A DNA stretch of 51,012 nt from Gammaproteobacteria bacterium (GTDB lineage Bacteria > Pseudomonadota > Gammaproteobacteria > Steroidobacterales > GCA-2729495), in assembly GCA_030066665.1 (NCBI GenBank), contig JASJBD010000002.1:1-51012 (forward strand). Reading direction: 5' to 3'. The notes under the pieces were generated by a model, which did no database searches, had not been told where the DNA came from, and saw nothing but the letters and a program-made list of their open reading frames with translations. This document shows positions 1 to 8,071 of this stretch, one piece after another. Numbering within the stretch: the first letter of the stretch is position 1; every line of letters begins with the position of its first letter. A program made the position numbers and the translations under genes.

Positions 1-51
1 GCCGAGGTCATGCGTATCCGCACGGGGGAAACCGGCGCCGAGGCGGTCTGA
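1..51 (+). pseudogene. Duplicate 3' fragment of glnK (artefactual or rearranged)
   Basis: These 51 bases encode the last 16 residues of P-II, from AEVMRIRTG to TGAEAV, plus a TGA stop, identical to the end of glnK at 148-486 but on the opposite strand. It is the left arm of the inverted repeat. It may extend left of the window, but the identity makes an independent second P-II gene unlikely. Confidence 0.75.
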
Positions 52-56
52 AGACC

Positions 57-121
57 AGCGCGCCACAGACCAGGAAATATAACGTGTCGAGCGCGTAGCT
101 GACTTCTATCACTTGATTCAT
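57..121 (-). CDS. amtB: Ammonium transporter AmtB, first ~21 codons only
   Basis: An ATG at 121 (minus strand) is preceded by a strong GAGGAG ribosome binding site six bases upstream and follows the glnK stop by 26 bases. The peptide starts MNQVIEVSYALDTLYFLVCG, which fits the hydrophobic first segment of Amt/Mep ammonium channels. glnK followed by amtB is the standard order: P-II binds and closes the channel when ammonium is plentiful. The frame then runs into the inverted glnK copy at about base 56, so the rest of the gene is missing here. Confidence 0.7.
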
Positions 122-147
122 TGAAATTCTCCTCGCGACGCAGGTCT

Positions 148-507
<360 letters not shown>

Positions 508-1251
508 TCAGTTACTGAACAGGGCGAAGTTCTTACTGATCTGCGCAACAATGTTGATATCGTCCTTGCCGCCGAGCAGTTTGTCGTCGCTGTAGATGAC
601 AGAGAAGTTGTAGTCGAATAGCTCGGTCTCGCCGACCGCAAGCGTGTTGCCATAGCCGGCCTCGTAGTAGGTACCTTCGAAGTCGTCTTCGAAGGTGCCG
701 ATCAGGGCATAAGCGCCGTTGTACTCGGCCGATACGGAATAGAACTGGTAGTCCTGGGTCGGCCCGTCGAAGTTGTCGTATTGCCCGATGGCGATGTCGA
801 CCGATAGGAACAGCCAGCCGCCGTGCAGATTGAGTTCCTTGTAGTCGTCGTCGAACTTGTCCGTGTACGTATACCAGGTGCCGCCGATCCCCAGGCTGAA
901 ATCACCTATTTCAGTGGCGTAGCCGCCGTACAGGTCTACTTCGAGACCGTCGCCGCCGACCGGCGAGGTCGCGACACTGGTGGAAACCGGCGCGCCGGTA
1001 CCGCCCGGTGATTCGACGACGCCTTCACCCTCACCGGTAGCCACGCCCCCGTCGACGGTCGAGGCCCAGGTGCCGATGTAGAAACCGGACTGCTCCAGGT
1101 CGAAACCGCCAAACGCCGCGGCCTTACCGTCGGATTGCGGGATGCCCCGGAAAATGTACTCGGAGTTGAGTCCCGCGTTCGCGCTGAAATCCAGCGCCAT
1201 CGACGGGGTTGTCGTTATCAGTGCCGACAGCACCACTAGTGATTTCTTCAC
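508..1251 (-). CDS. TorF-family putative outer-membrane porin
   Basis: A 247-residue protein with a GTG start and a GAGGA ribosome binding site. The N-terminal signal peptide probably ends at SMA before LDFSANAG (about residue 19). The mature part has alternating aromatic and polar strands (NSEYIFRG, GFYIGTWAS, GIGGTWYTY, ALIGTFEDD, DYNFSVIYSD) and ends in a C-terminal Phe-containing strand, as in beta-barrels. The start SANAGLNSEYIFRGIPQ matches my memory of the family named TorF or gcw_chp. A Gly/Val/Thr-rich insert (about residues 70-100) may be a surface loop. Position ahead of glnK-amtB behind a sigma-54 promoter suggests nitrogen-compound uptake, but the substrate is unknown. Confidence 0.85.
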   Translation of the reverse strand: MKKSLVVLSALITTTPSMALDFSANAGLNSEYIFRGIPQSDGKAAAFGGFDLEQSGFYIGTWASTVDGGVATGEGEGVVESPGGTGAPVSTSVATSPVGGDGLEVDLYGGYATEIGDFSLGIGGTWYTYTDKFDDDYKELNLHGGWLFLSVDIAIGQYDNFDGPTQDYQFYSVSAEYNGAYALIGTFEDDFEGTYYEAGYGNTLAVGETELFDYNFSVIYSDDKLLGGKDDINIVAQISKNFALFSN

Positions 1252-1323
1252 GATATGTCCTCGAATAGGTTTTGCGACCGAGCGCGGCCAATGTCACCAT
1301 TTGCCTGCTCCCCACCCGGTTTA

Positions 1324-1340
1324 AGCAGAAACCGTGCCAA
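1324..1340 (-). promoter_or_regulatory. Sigma-54 promoter for the porin-glnK-amtB operon
   Basis: Read on the minus strand the site is TTGGCACGGTTTCTGCT. It matches the sigma-54 consensus (TTGGCACG, four bases, TTGCW) at all fixed positions but one, with correct GG to GC spacing. It predicts transcription starting near 1313, about 60 bases before the porin start codon. This is the expected promoter class for glnK-amtB under NtrC control. Confidence 0.8.
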
Positions 1341-1403
1341 GCCGGCGATATGCGCGAAAAACGGGGCGTTGCCGTTCGAACGGGGCGGTTTTGGCGGCGG
1401 CGA

Positions 1404-1420
1404 TGCACCAGCTTGGCGCA
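1404..1420. promoter_or_regulatory. NtrC (NR-I) binding site
   Basis: TGCACCAGCTTGGCGCA is a 17-base dyad differing from the enteric NtrC consensus half-sites (TGCACCA / TGGTGCA) at one position. Its centre lies about 99 bases upstream of the predicted start, a normal enhancer distance. A second dyad, CAAGCA-N4-TGCTTG, at 1426-1441 could be an additional weaker site, though its spacing is not typical. Confidence 0.65.
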
Positions 1421-1498
1421 ACAGACAAGCAGGCATGCTTGCCAAATGAGCAACCGTGGTGGCGCGGGCGAGACGAGAATTGAGCGGAGCGAGCAGAC

Positions 1499-1771
1499 GT
1501 GGACAAGAACCTGATCAATGACCTGGCGCAGAAACTGGCAGCGAGCGTGCCTGCCGGTGTTGCCGCAACGCAGGCCGACCTGGAACAGAATTTTTCCGCT
1601 CTGCTGCAGAGTGGATTGGATCGGCTCGACCTCGTGACGCGCGAGGAGTTCGATGTGCAGCGCAAGGTGCTGGCGCGCACGCGCGAAAAACTCGCCGCGC
1701 TCGAGGAACAGTTGGCGAGTCTCGAAGCGGGCCACGCAACCGCGGCTGACAATAGCGACGATCGCAGCTAG
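1499..1771 (+). CDS. ubiK: Ubiquinone biosynthesis accessory factor UbiK (YqiC/BMFP family)
   Basis: A 90-residue protein with a GTG start after a purine-rich GAGCGGAGCGAGCAG. It is mostly helical: an N-terminal amphipathic helix (DKNLINDLAQKLAASVP) followed by a C-terminal coiled coil (REEFDVQRKVLARTREKLAALEEQLASLE), the usual layout of UbiK. As known in enterics, UbiK is a trimeric, lipid-associating partner of UbiJ that helps the ubiquinone complex under oxygen. The comM gene follows 17 bases later. Confidence 0.9.
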   Translation: MDKNLINDLAQKLAASVPAGVAATQADLEQNFSALLQSGLDRLDLVTREEFDVQRKVLARTREKLAALEEQLASLEAGHATAADNSDDRS

Positions 1772-1788
1772 TCCACGGCGCGACGGCC

Positions 1789-3285
1789 GTGGCGCTGGCG
1801 ACTGTTTTCACGCGCGCTCAACAGGGCATGCACGCGCGTGAAGTTTCCGCAGAAATCCACGTCGGTCGTGGCCTGCCGGGACTGATGATCGTTGGCCTGG
1901 TGGAGACCGCCGTTCGGGAAAGTCGCGAGCGGGTCAAGGCGGCCATCCAGGAGGCGGGCCTGGAATTCCCGGACCGTCGCGTAACGGTGAACCTGGCCCC
2001 CGCAGATTTGCCCAAAGCCGGTGGTCGGTTCGATCTCGCAATAGCGATCGGTATCCTCGCGGCCACGCGACAGTTACCCGCCGAGGCATTACCCGGGCTC
2101 GAACTTTACGGCGAGCTGGCACTGTCGGGTCGCCTGCGTCGTGTCGATGCCTTGCTGCCCGCATTGCTGGCGGCCCGCGAGGCGGGGCGTCGCTGTGTCG
2201 TGCCACGGGCCAGCGCCATGGAATCCGGCCTGCTCAAGGATGCGCGTCCGCTGACCGCAGGGCACCTGTCCCAGGTTGTCCGGTTCATGCGTGGCGAACT
2301 GCAGCTGGAAGCGGCGCCGCCTTGTGGCAATGCACAGAATCCGCAGGAAGTGGCGGACCTGGCGGATGTGCGTGGGCAGCAGCGCGGCCGCCGGGCGCTG
2401 GAAATTGCCGCGGCGGGCGGCCATCACAGCCTGTTTGTCGGTCCGCCCGGCACAGGCAAGACGATGCTGGCCCGCCGGTTGCCCGGCCTGCTGCCGCCAT
2501 TGTCCGAAAACGCCGTCGTCGACGTGGCGGTTATTCGGTCACTCGCCGGGCGATCGGTCGACGGTCTCGACCGCCGTTCGCCATGGCGTGCCCCGCATCA
2601 CACCGCATCGGCCGCCGCGCTCGTGGGCGGGGGACGGAGTGTACGCCCCGGGGAGATTTCCCTCGCTCATCACGGCGTATTGTTTCTCGATGAGCTGCCC
2701 GAATTCGCCCGTCCGGCGCTGGAAGCGCTGCGCGAGCCCCTCGAAGCCGGCAGAATTTCCATTGCCCGCGCCGGCGGTTCAACGAGCTACCCGGCAACGT
2801 TTCAACTGGTGGCGGCGATGAACCCCTGTCCTTGCGGATTCCGTGGCGATACGCAGATCGAGTGCCGCTGCACGCCGGACCAGATTCGCCGTTACCGCGC
2901 GCGCATTTCGGGACCGCTGCTGGATCGAATCGATCTGATAACGACTGTGCAGCGCGAAGCGCCGGGATTCGGCGCGCCGACCGGGAGTCTCGGCGAACCG
3001 ACAAACGCGGTTCGTGAACGCGTGCTCGCCGCGCGCGCGAGGCAGCGGCGCCGGGCGTGCGTGAATGCGCAGCTCACGGGGCAGGCCTTGCTCGAGGCCT
3101 GCCAGCTCGATAACGAGGCGACCGAGCTGCTGGCTGCGGCGGCCGATCGACTGGTGCTCTCACAGCGCGCCTGTGAACGCAGCCTGCGCGTCGCGCGCAG
3201 CATCGCAGACCTGGCGTCGGCCGCCCGGGTCAGGGCGGAATCCGTGGCGGAAGCTTTGAGTTTTCGGGCGGACTTTCCGGGCTGA
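1789..3285 (+). CDS. comM: YifB/ComM-type Mg-chelatase-like AAA+ helicase
   Basis: A 498-residue protein with a GTG start. The N-terminal Lon-like subdomain begins ALATVFTRAQQGMHA and contains LPGLMIVGLVETAVRESRERV. The AAA+ core has Walker A VGPPGTGKTMLARRLPGLLP (about 217-236) and Walker B VLFLDELPEF. A CPCGFRGD...C segment forms the zinc-binding cysteine cluster typical of ComM. The family forms hexameric helicases that extend branch migration during natural transformation. It is full length, suggesting possible competence, although no other competence genes are in the window. Confidence 0.93.
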   Translation: MALATVFTRAQQGMHAREVSAEIHVGRGLPGLMIVGLVETAVRESRERVKAAIQEAGLEFPDRRVTVNLAPADLPKAGGRFDLAIAIGILAATRQLPAEALPGLELYGELALSGRLRRVDALLPALLAAREAGRRCVVPRASAMESGLLKDARPLTAGHLSQVVRFMRGELQLEAAPPCGNAQNPQEVADLADVRGQQRGRRALEIAAAGGHHSLFVGPPGTGKTMLARRLPGLLPPLSENAVVDVAVIRSLAGRSVDGLDRRSPWRAPHHTASAAALVGGGRSVRPGEISLAHHGVLFLDELPEFARPALEALREPLEAGRISIARAGGSTSYPATFQLVAAMNPCPCGFRGDTQIECRCTPDQIRRYRARISGPLLDRIDLITTVQREAPGFGAPTGSLGEPTNAVRERVLAARARQRRRACVNAQLTGQALLEACQLDNEATELLAAAADRLVLSQRACERSLRVARSIADLASAARVRAESVAEALSFRADFPG

Positions 3286-3289
3286 ATGC

Positions 3290-3802
3290 TTACTTCGATT
3301 CGTCGAGCAGGTAGTTCATGGCAGCCAGAATCTCTTCGTCTGACAGGTCGATGCGACCACCCTTAGGCGGCATATAGCCGGCGTCCCCGGTGTAGCCATT
3401 GAGCACATGATCGGCGAGCACGTCCGGACCCTGGGCAATGCGCGGGGCCCACTCCGCCACGTCGCCGGTTTTCGGTGCGCCGCCCACGCCGGCGCCGTGG
3501 CAGGCGAGACAGGCGGTGTTGTAAACCTGCGGCCCCGACATCACTTCGGCAACCGGCGCCGCGGCCACAGCTTCGGCGACCGGACCTTCGTCCTCGGTGG
3601 CGTCGCCCGGCAGGGCGACCTGGCCGATCGGCCGAATCCTGTCGAGCACCTGCTGCTGGTAATCGGAGCCTTCCCGGCGCCATTCCTGCTGGGTACTACC
3701 GGCCGTGAAACGTGCCAGTAGAAAGATGGCGAAGGTCATTGCCACCAGGATGCCCAGGACGAGCGTGAACAGGTCCATAAAACTCTGGTCTTCGGTACTC
3801 AC
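3290..3802 (-). CDS. Membrane-anchored class I cytochrome c (c5-like)
   Basis: A 170-residue protein. An uncleaved N-terminal membrane segment (about residues 10-31, LFTLVLGILVAMTFAIFLLA) is followed by an Ala/Pro/Glu-rich linker and a single haem domain with CLACH at 98-102. The distal Met is likely in YMPPKGG near the C-terminus. The domain resembles cytochrome c5 of gammaproteobacteria, a periplasmic electron carrier to terminal oxidases. It starts at GTG (3802), with an alternative ATG at 3778. It converges with comM, leaving only four bases between the stops. Confidence 0.88.
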   Translation of the reverse strand: MSTEDQSFMDLFTLVLGILVAMTFAIFLLARFTAGSTQQEWRREGSDYQQQVLDRIRPIGQVALPGDATEDEGPVAEAVAAAPVAEVMSGPQVYNTACLACHGAGVGGAPKTGDVAEWAPRIAQGPDVLADHVLNGYTGDAGYMPPKGGRIDLSDEEILAAMNYLLDESK

Positions 3803-3896
3803 AGCAATTTCAATCCAGGTCGACGACAGAGCGCGTCGGGAGGCGCGGAATTATAAAGACTCCGGCGAGGCGCGGAAAGCAACGCCCGGCGGCCGG

Positions 3897-4610
3897 TCAG
3901 GCGCGTTCGCACCGGGCCGTCGGCATGCGCGCCGGCACGGCGAAATCGAGCACCCCGGCGAGTTCGCGCAATCCCGTCAGGTCCCTGATTTCGAGGTCGC
4001 GGCCGCCCGTCCGATGCAGCAGGCCTGCCGCTTCGATCTGGGCGAAACTGCGACTGACAGTCTCTTTTTTCAGGCCGAGAAAATCGGCGATATCGAGCCG
4101 GCTCATCGGCAGGTTCAGCGTCAGCAGCGCGTCGTCGGCGGTCGGCGACAGGCCCTGGCTCAGCAGGTAGCGATGGCGCAGATACAGCACGAACACGGCG
4201 ACTCGCTCCCGTGCCGTCCGTTGGCCGAGGCTGAACGCGAGATCGACCAGGTTCTCGAGCACCCGGTAGGTCATGCGGATGAAGGCGCGTTCGGCGGCTG
4301 GGTCGCCCACCAGGCGCCGGTTCAGGACCTCACGCGACTGGCCCGCCACCACGGCTGGAGTGACTGCCTCAACGGTGAAGTTGTAGCGGTCCGCGGCCGT
4401 GAGGCCAACGAAATTGTCGGTGAACAGGAAGCTCAGCACCTGGCGGCGGCCGTCGAGTCCCGGGCGACTCACCATCAGCATGCCGTCCAGAATATTGAAG
4501 ACCTGCTCGGCCGGGTCGCCCGCGTGAATCAAGACCTGACTCGGTTGCAGTTCACGCCGCACCGCGCTTTCGAACACATCCAGAAAAACATCACCGGCAT
4601 CGTTGGGCAT
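3897..4610 (-). CDS. Crp/Fnr-family transcription regulator (FixK-like, no Fe-S cysteines)
   Basis: About 237 residues from the chosen ATG at 4610; the open frame extends to 4715 but that part has no family resemblance. An N-terminal cyclic-nucleotide-type beta-roll (LIHAGDPAEQVFNILDGMLMV) and dimer helix precede a winged helix SRLDIADFLGLKKETVSRSF. The recognition helix has the E-xx-SR pattern of FNR, so TTGAT-N4-ATCAA-like targets are likely. The cysteine set that holds the FNR 4Fe-4S cluster is absent (the only Cys is at the C-terminal CERA), so it cannot sense oxygen the way FNR does and is closer to FixK or Dnr. No clear ribosome binding site was seen. Confidence 0.85.
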   Translation of the reverse strand: MPNDAGDVFLDVFESAVRRELQPSQVLIHAGDPAEQVFNILDGMLMVSRPGLDGRRQVLSFLFTDNFVGLTAADRYNFTVEAVTPAVVAGQSREVLNRRLVGDPAAERAFIRMTYRVLENLVDLAFSLGQRTARERVAVFVLYLRHRYLLSQGLSPTADDALLTLNLPMSRLDIADFLGLKKETVSRSFAQIEAAGLLHRTGGRDLEIRDLTGLRELAGVLDFAVPARMPTARCERA

Positions 4611-4715
4611 GCGTGAAGAATGGCTTCGTAGCTTGGAGACTGCAACGGCGGGCGGCCTTCCAGCCAGCCCCGCGTTTAGAAAACGGTGTGAAATCCCAAT
4701 AGACGCGTGACACAT

Positions 4716-5666
4716 TCAGCCGACGATGGATGCCAGATACGGATGGTAGTCACCAGTAAGGCCGATTGGTGTCATGTCCCGAATCTCCGCTGTCATTGTG
4801 ACGGCGGCGCGGTTTTCTTCAATCGGGAAACCATTGCCTGCAAGAATACGCTCGTAACTCTTTGTATGAAGATCGGTGAAGCCGCCCGAAAACTCGATTT
4901 CCCGGCCATCGACGGAAATTCGTCTATAGGTCTGCTGGCCACCTTCCCCACGCAGCTCGGACGGCAGATTGCCCCTATCAATCGATAGAATCCACCGCAC
5001 GCGAGCGCGTTCCAACTCAACGAACCCGGCTGCCGTTGATGCGGAGCGATAGTGAAGCTTCTGCTCGCTCATCGGGCCGAACACGAAGCCGAGCATGTCG
5101 AAAAAGTGGATGCCGATGTTCGTCGCTATGCCTCCCGATTTCTTCGCGTCGCCTTTCCACGAGATGTTATACCACCGGCCTCTCGAGGTGATGTACACCA
5201 AGTCGACATCATGTTTAGTCCGCTGGTCAGCTGTCGCAACCTGCTCCTTAAGCGCTAGTATCGCCGGGTGGAGACGTAGCTGCAGGATCGTGAATATGCG
5301 CTTCCCAGTTTCGCGCTCCATCTCGATGAGTCCGTCGAGGTTCCATGGATTGAGCACGATCGGCTTCTCGCAGATCACATGTGCGTGCGACCGCAACCCG
5401 AACCTGACGTGCGCATCGTGAAGATAGTTGGGCGAGCAAATCGAGACGAAATTGACCGCCCGCTTCTTTCTGCGAAGCAGGTCGATATGCCGATCGAATC
5501 GCTCGAACTCCGTGAAGAAATGCGCGTCCGGGAAATAGCTGTCGATCACCCCGACGGAGTCACTGATATCCAATGCAGCAACCAGGCGATTTCCTGTGTC
5601 GCGGATGGCCCGCATGTGTCGAGGCGCAACGTAACCGGCCGCACCAATCAAAGAAAAGTCTTTCAC
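4716..5666 (-). CDS. wbpB: UDP-N-acetylglucosaminuronate 3-dehydrogenase (WbpB/WlbA-like)
   Basis: A Gfo/Idh/MocA oxidoreductase. The N-terminal Rossmann motif FSLIGAAGYVAPRHM, the segment DSYFPDAHFFTEFERFDRH and the catalytic-region EKPIVLNPWN match what I know of Pseudomonas WbpB and Bordetella WlbA. Those enzymes oxidise C3 of UDP-GlcNAc-uronic acid with NAD+ so that an aminotransferase can make the 2,3-diamino sugar. I chose GTG 5666 because relatives begin right before the Rossmann motif; TTG 5687, overlapping the upstream stop, is possible. No partner dehydrogenase (WbpA) is in the window. It is the last gene of the polysaccharide operon. Confidence 0.85.
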   Translation of the reverse strand: MKDFSLIGAAGYVAPRHMRAIRDTGNRLVAALDISDSVGVIDSYFPDAHFFTEFERFDRHIDLLRRKKRAVNFVSICSPNYLHDAHVRFGLRSHAHVICEKPIVLNPWNLDGLIEMERETGKRIFTILQLRLHPAILALKEQVATADQRTKHDVDLVYITSRGRWYNISWKGDAKKSGGIATNIGIHFFDMLGFVFGPMSEQKLHYRSASTAAGFVELERARVRWILSIDRGNLPSELRGEGGQQTYRRISVDGREIEFSGGFTDLHTKSYERILAGNGFPIEENRAAVTMTAEIRDMTPIGLTGDYHPYLASIVG

Positions 5667-5683
5667 CCTTTGATCGACCTTCG

Positions 5684-6286
5684 TCAACGTCCAAGCGACG
5701 CGATTCTGGCAAACGTCTGCAGGATGATCCGGAGATCTCCGATGACGCTGTGTTCGTCAACGTAGCTTCCGTAGAGCTCTACCTTTCGCGGCAGGATTTC
5801 CTTGACATACATCGTTTCGGAATCCTCAGCCTCACCGAGCAGCGTCGCTTCGTCCGCAAACTCGATGGCCGCCTGGTCCGTAATCCCGGGGCGTACCGAT
5901 AGAATCTTGTCTCGCACCTCGGGCGGGTACAGCGCCACGTAGCGAGGGAGTTCCGGTCGCGGCCCGACGAGACTCATGTCCCCCGCGAGCACGTTGAACA
6001 ACTGAGGAAACTCGTCGAATTTCGTCCGGCGCAATATGGCGCCGCTTCGTGTGATGCGCGGGTCGGCCCCGACTGTGATCGCAGGGCCTTTCTGTGGCGC
6101 ATCCGTCACCATGGATCTGAACTTCAACAGCATGAAGGGCTTGCCTCGCAGGCCGACTCGTTCCTGTCGAAAAAACACAGGTCCAGGCGAATCGAGCTTG
6201 ATCCAGACGCTCGCCAGCAGAAACAATGGCGCCAACACGATAATACCGATAGCCGAAAGCACCACATCAAACAACCGCTTAGACAT
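5684..6286 (-). CDS. Short initiating sugar transferase (phosphoglycosyl transferase, PglC/WcaJ type)
   Basis: About 200 residues. The N-terminal re-entrant hydrophobic helix is followed by DSPGPVFFRQERVG, FMLLKFRSM and SLVGPRPELPRY, the hallmarks of bacterial sugar transferases. Its length matches the minimal catalytic form (PglC-like) without the extra membrane domain of WbaP. The family moves a sugar-1-phosphate from a UDP-sugar to undecaprenyl phosphate at the inner membrane and so starts repeat-unit synthesis. The ATG at 6286 overlaps the aminotransferase stop by eight bases and has GTGGGAG just upstream. Confidence 0.92.
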   Translation of the reverse strand: MSKRLFDVVLSAIGIIVLAPLFLLASVWIKLDSPGPVFFRQERVGLRGKPFMLLKFRSMVTDAPQKGPAITVGADPRITRSGAILRRTKFDEFPQLFNVLAGDMSLVGPRPELPRYVALYPPEVRDKILSVRPGITDQAAIEFADEATLLGEAEDSETMYVKEILPRKVELYGSYVDEHSVIGDLRIILQTFARIASLGR

Positions 6287-7466
6287 CTCCCACCACGGTG
6301 TGCAGCGCCTCAATCACGCGGTCTTGATCCTCATCCGTCATGCGCGTGTAGATTGGCAGACTGATGGCTCGTTGGAATAAACGCTCGGAGTTTGGAAACT
6401 GCTCTGCGGAAAGCGAGTAACGTTCTTTCCAATAGGGCTGGCGATGCAGCGGAATGTAGTGAACGCTGCAGCCAACGCCCAGGTCGTGCAGACGCCGGAT
6501 AACCTCGTCGCGCGTCGACGGCACGTCATCGCCCAATTGAATCACGAACAGATGCCAGGCGTGGGTAGAGTCGCCTTCCGGCCGGGGGGGCATGACCAGT
6601 GGCAGCTGCCTGAGGCTGTCGATGTAACGCTCGGCGAGATACTCTCGCCGGGCATGGAACGCATCCGCCTTCTTCAGCTGCTCCAGGCCCATCGCGGAGG
6701 CGACGTCGGTAAGATTGTACTTAAAGCCGAGCGTGACCACTTCATAGTACCAGGACGGCCGCTTCGTCGAGTAGCGATCGAACGCGTCCCGGTCTATGCC
6801 GTGAAGCCGCATGACCCTGGCGCTCCTGGCCAACTCGGGGTTGCGGGTTACCAACATACCGCCCTCGCCGGTCGCGATCGTCTTTGTCGCGTAGAAGCTA
6901 AAAACCGCGCCGTCGCTTTCGAGCGTGCCCACCAGCTCGCCGCGGTAGCGGGTAGGAAAGGCATGAGCAGCGTCCTCGACGAGCTTTAACCCGTGCGCCC
7001 CGGCAATCTCCATCAGGGCATTCATGTCGGCCGAGAGGCCGCCGTAGTGAACCGGAAGGATCGCCGCAGTACGCGAGCTGATGGCAGCCGCCACGGCTTC
7101 GGGATCGAGGCAATAGGTCTTTGGATCGATATCGACCAGGCGTGGCTCCGCGCCGAGATATCCGACGACTTCCGCCGTAGCGGTGAACGTATGTGTAGGT
7201 ACGATCACCTCGTCGCCAGGCGAGATGTCGACCGCGGCAAGCGCGAGATGCAGACCCGCCGTGGCAGAGTTGACTGCGACGCATTCGAGACCGCCTCCTA
7301 GGTAATCGCCGAACGCCTGCTCGAACTCCCTGGTTTTCGGCCCCGTCGTGATCCAGCCCGCTCTCAGGGTTGCTACTACTGCTTCGATTTCCTCTTCGCC
7401 GATGTCAGGAAGAGCGAATGGGACGAATGCACCGTGCGACTCGGCTGCGCGGGACATGATCGTCAA
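6279..7466 (-). CDS. DegT/DnrJ/EryC1/StrS-family nucleotide-sugar aminotransferase
   Basis: A 395-residue PLP enzyme. WITTGPKTREFEQ, NSATAGLHLAL, VEDAAHAFP and FSFYATKTIATGEGG place the PLP lysine at Lys195. The N-terminal pattern is closer to 4-aminotransferases (ArnB/PseC/PglE type) than to the 3-aminotransferase WbpE, so it may act on a 4-keto rather than the 3-keto sugar made by the WbpB-like neighbour; this is uncertain. Start and stop overlap both neighbours (ATGA with the GNAT gene upstream), indicating translational coupling. Confidence 0.9.
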   Translation of the reverse strand: MTIMSRAAESHGAFVPFALPDIGEEEIEAVVATLRAGWITTGPKTREFEQAFGDYLGGGLECVAVNSATAGLHLALAAVDISPGDEVIVPTHTFTATAEVVGYLGAEPRLVDIDPKTYCLDPEAVAAAISSRTAAILPVHYGGLSADMNALMEIAGAHGLKLVEDAAHAFPTRYRGELVGTLESDGAVFSFYATKTIATGEGGMLVTRNPELARSARVMRLHGIDRDAFDRYSTKRPSWYYEVVTLGFKYNLTDVASAMGLEQLKKADAFHARREYLAERYIDSLRQLPLVMPPRPEGDSTHAWHLFVIQLGDDVPSTRDEVIRRLHDLGVGCSVHYIPLHRQPYWKERYSLSAEQFPNSERLFQRAISLPIYTRMTDEDQDRVIEALHTVVGDV

Positions 7467-8071
7467 ACGAGCGATCGCACGTAGCGATTCATGGCTCTGC
7501 CGTCGTAACGCGACAGGACTGCGTCGAGCTCGAAACCGTTTCGCACGTAGAAACGATTGGCAATCGGATTGTCGTCACGATCCGTCGTCAGATACACGTG
7601 CGTGGCACCTCGCGCCTTGGCTTCGAGACAAAACGACTCGAGCAGCTGGATGGCTATCCCTGTCCCCATGTGATCCGGACTTACCGCAACGCTGCTGATC
7701 AGCAGGGCATGAGGATACCTCACGGGAACCTCGCCACGGTACCTCAATCCCCGCAGAAGACGCGCGGCAACCCTGCTCGGGTTGCGTAGCAACGTTGGGA
7801 GCGCATCCCAAAAAAACGCCGCGCCCCGTGACCAAAGTAAACGTCGATAAAAGCGCTTCGGCTTGGTGGTACCGATCACGAAACCAAAGAGGCTGTCCTC
7901 GTCTCCGGCAATGAAACAGATGCACTCCGGATCGTCGACATAGGCTCGATAGAGACGCGCGAGGAAACGCGCACCCAGCTCCGACAAGAAGAAATCCGGA
8001 AACGCGGTGAGGTGCAGGTTCACGATGGCCTTCACATCGTCTCGAATCGCGGCCCGAATCGCGCTGTTCAT
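7463..8071 (-). CDS. GNAT-family N-acetyltransferase
   Basis: About 202 residues. The acetyl-CoA binding segment VSPDHMGTGIAIQLLESF and the later strand-helix HVYLTTDRDDNPIANRFYVRNGF are classic GNAT motifs B and A. Placed directly before the aminotransferase and sharing an ATGA overlap with it, it most likely acetylates the newly formed sugar amine, but protein or small-molecule targets cannot be excluded. ATG 8071 overlaps the upstream glycosyltransferase stop; GTG 8074 is an alternative. Confidence 0.85.
   Translation of the reverse strand: MNSAIRAAIRDDVKAIVNLHLTAFPDFFLSELGARFLARLYRAYVDDPECICFIAGDEDSLFGFVIGTTKPKRFYRRLLWSRGAAFFWDALPTLLRNPSRVAARLLRGLRYRGEVPVRYPHALLISSVAVSPDHMGTGIAIQLLESFCLEAKARGATHVYLTTDRDDNPIANRFYVRNGFELDAVLSRYDGRAMNRYVRSLV

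Noticed and set aside
1-51. A second P-II gene ending at the window start
   Set aside because: Identity with the neighbouring glnK is exact, including bases after the stop, and it is part of a fold-back, so a true paralogue is unlikely.
3705-4616. Plus-strand open frame of 303 codons
   Set aside because: It is antisense to the Crp/Fnr regulator, which has a convincing sensor roll and HTH.
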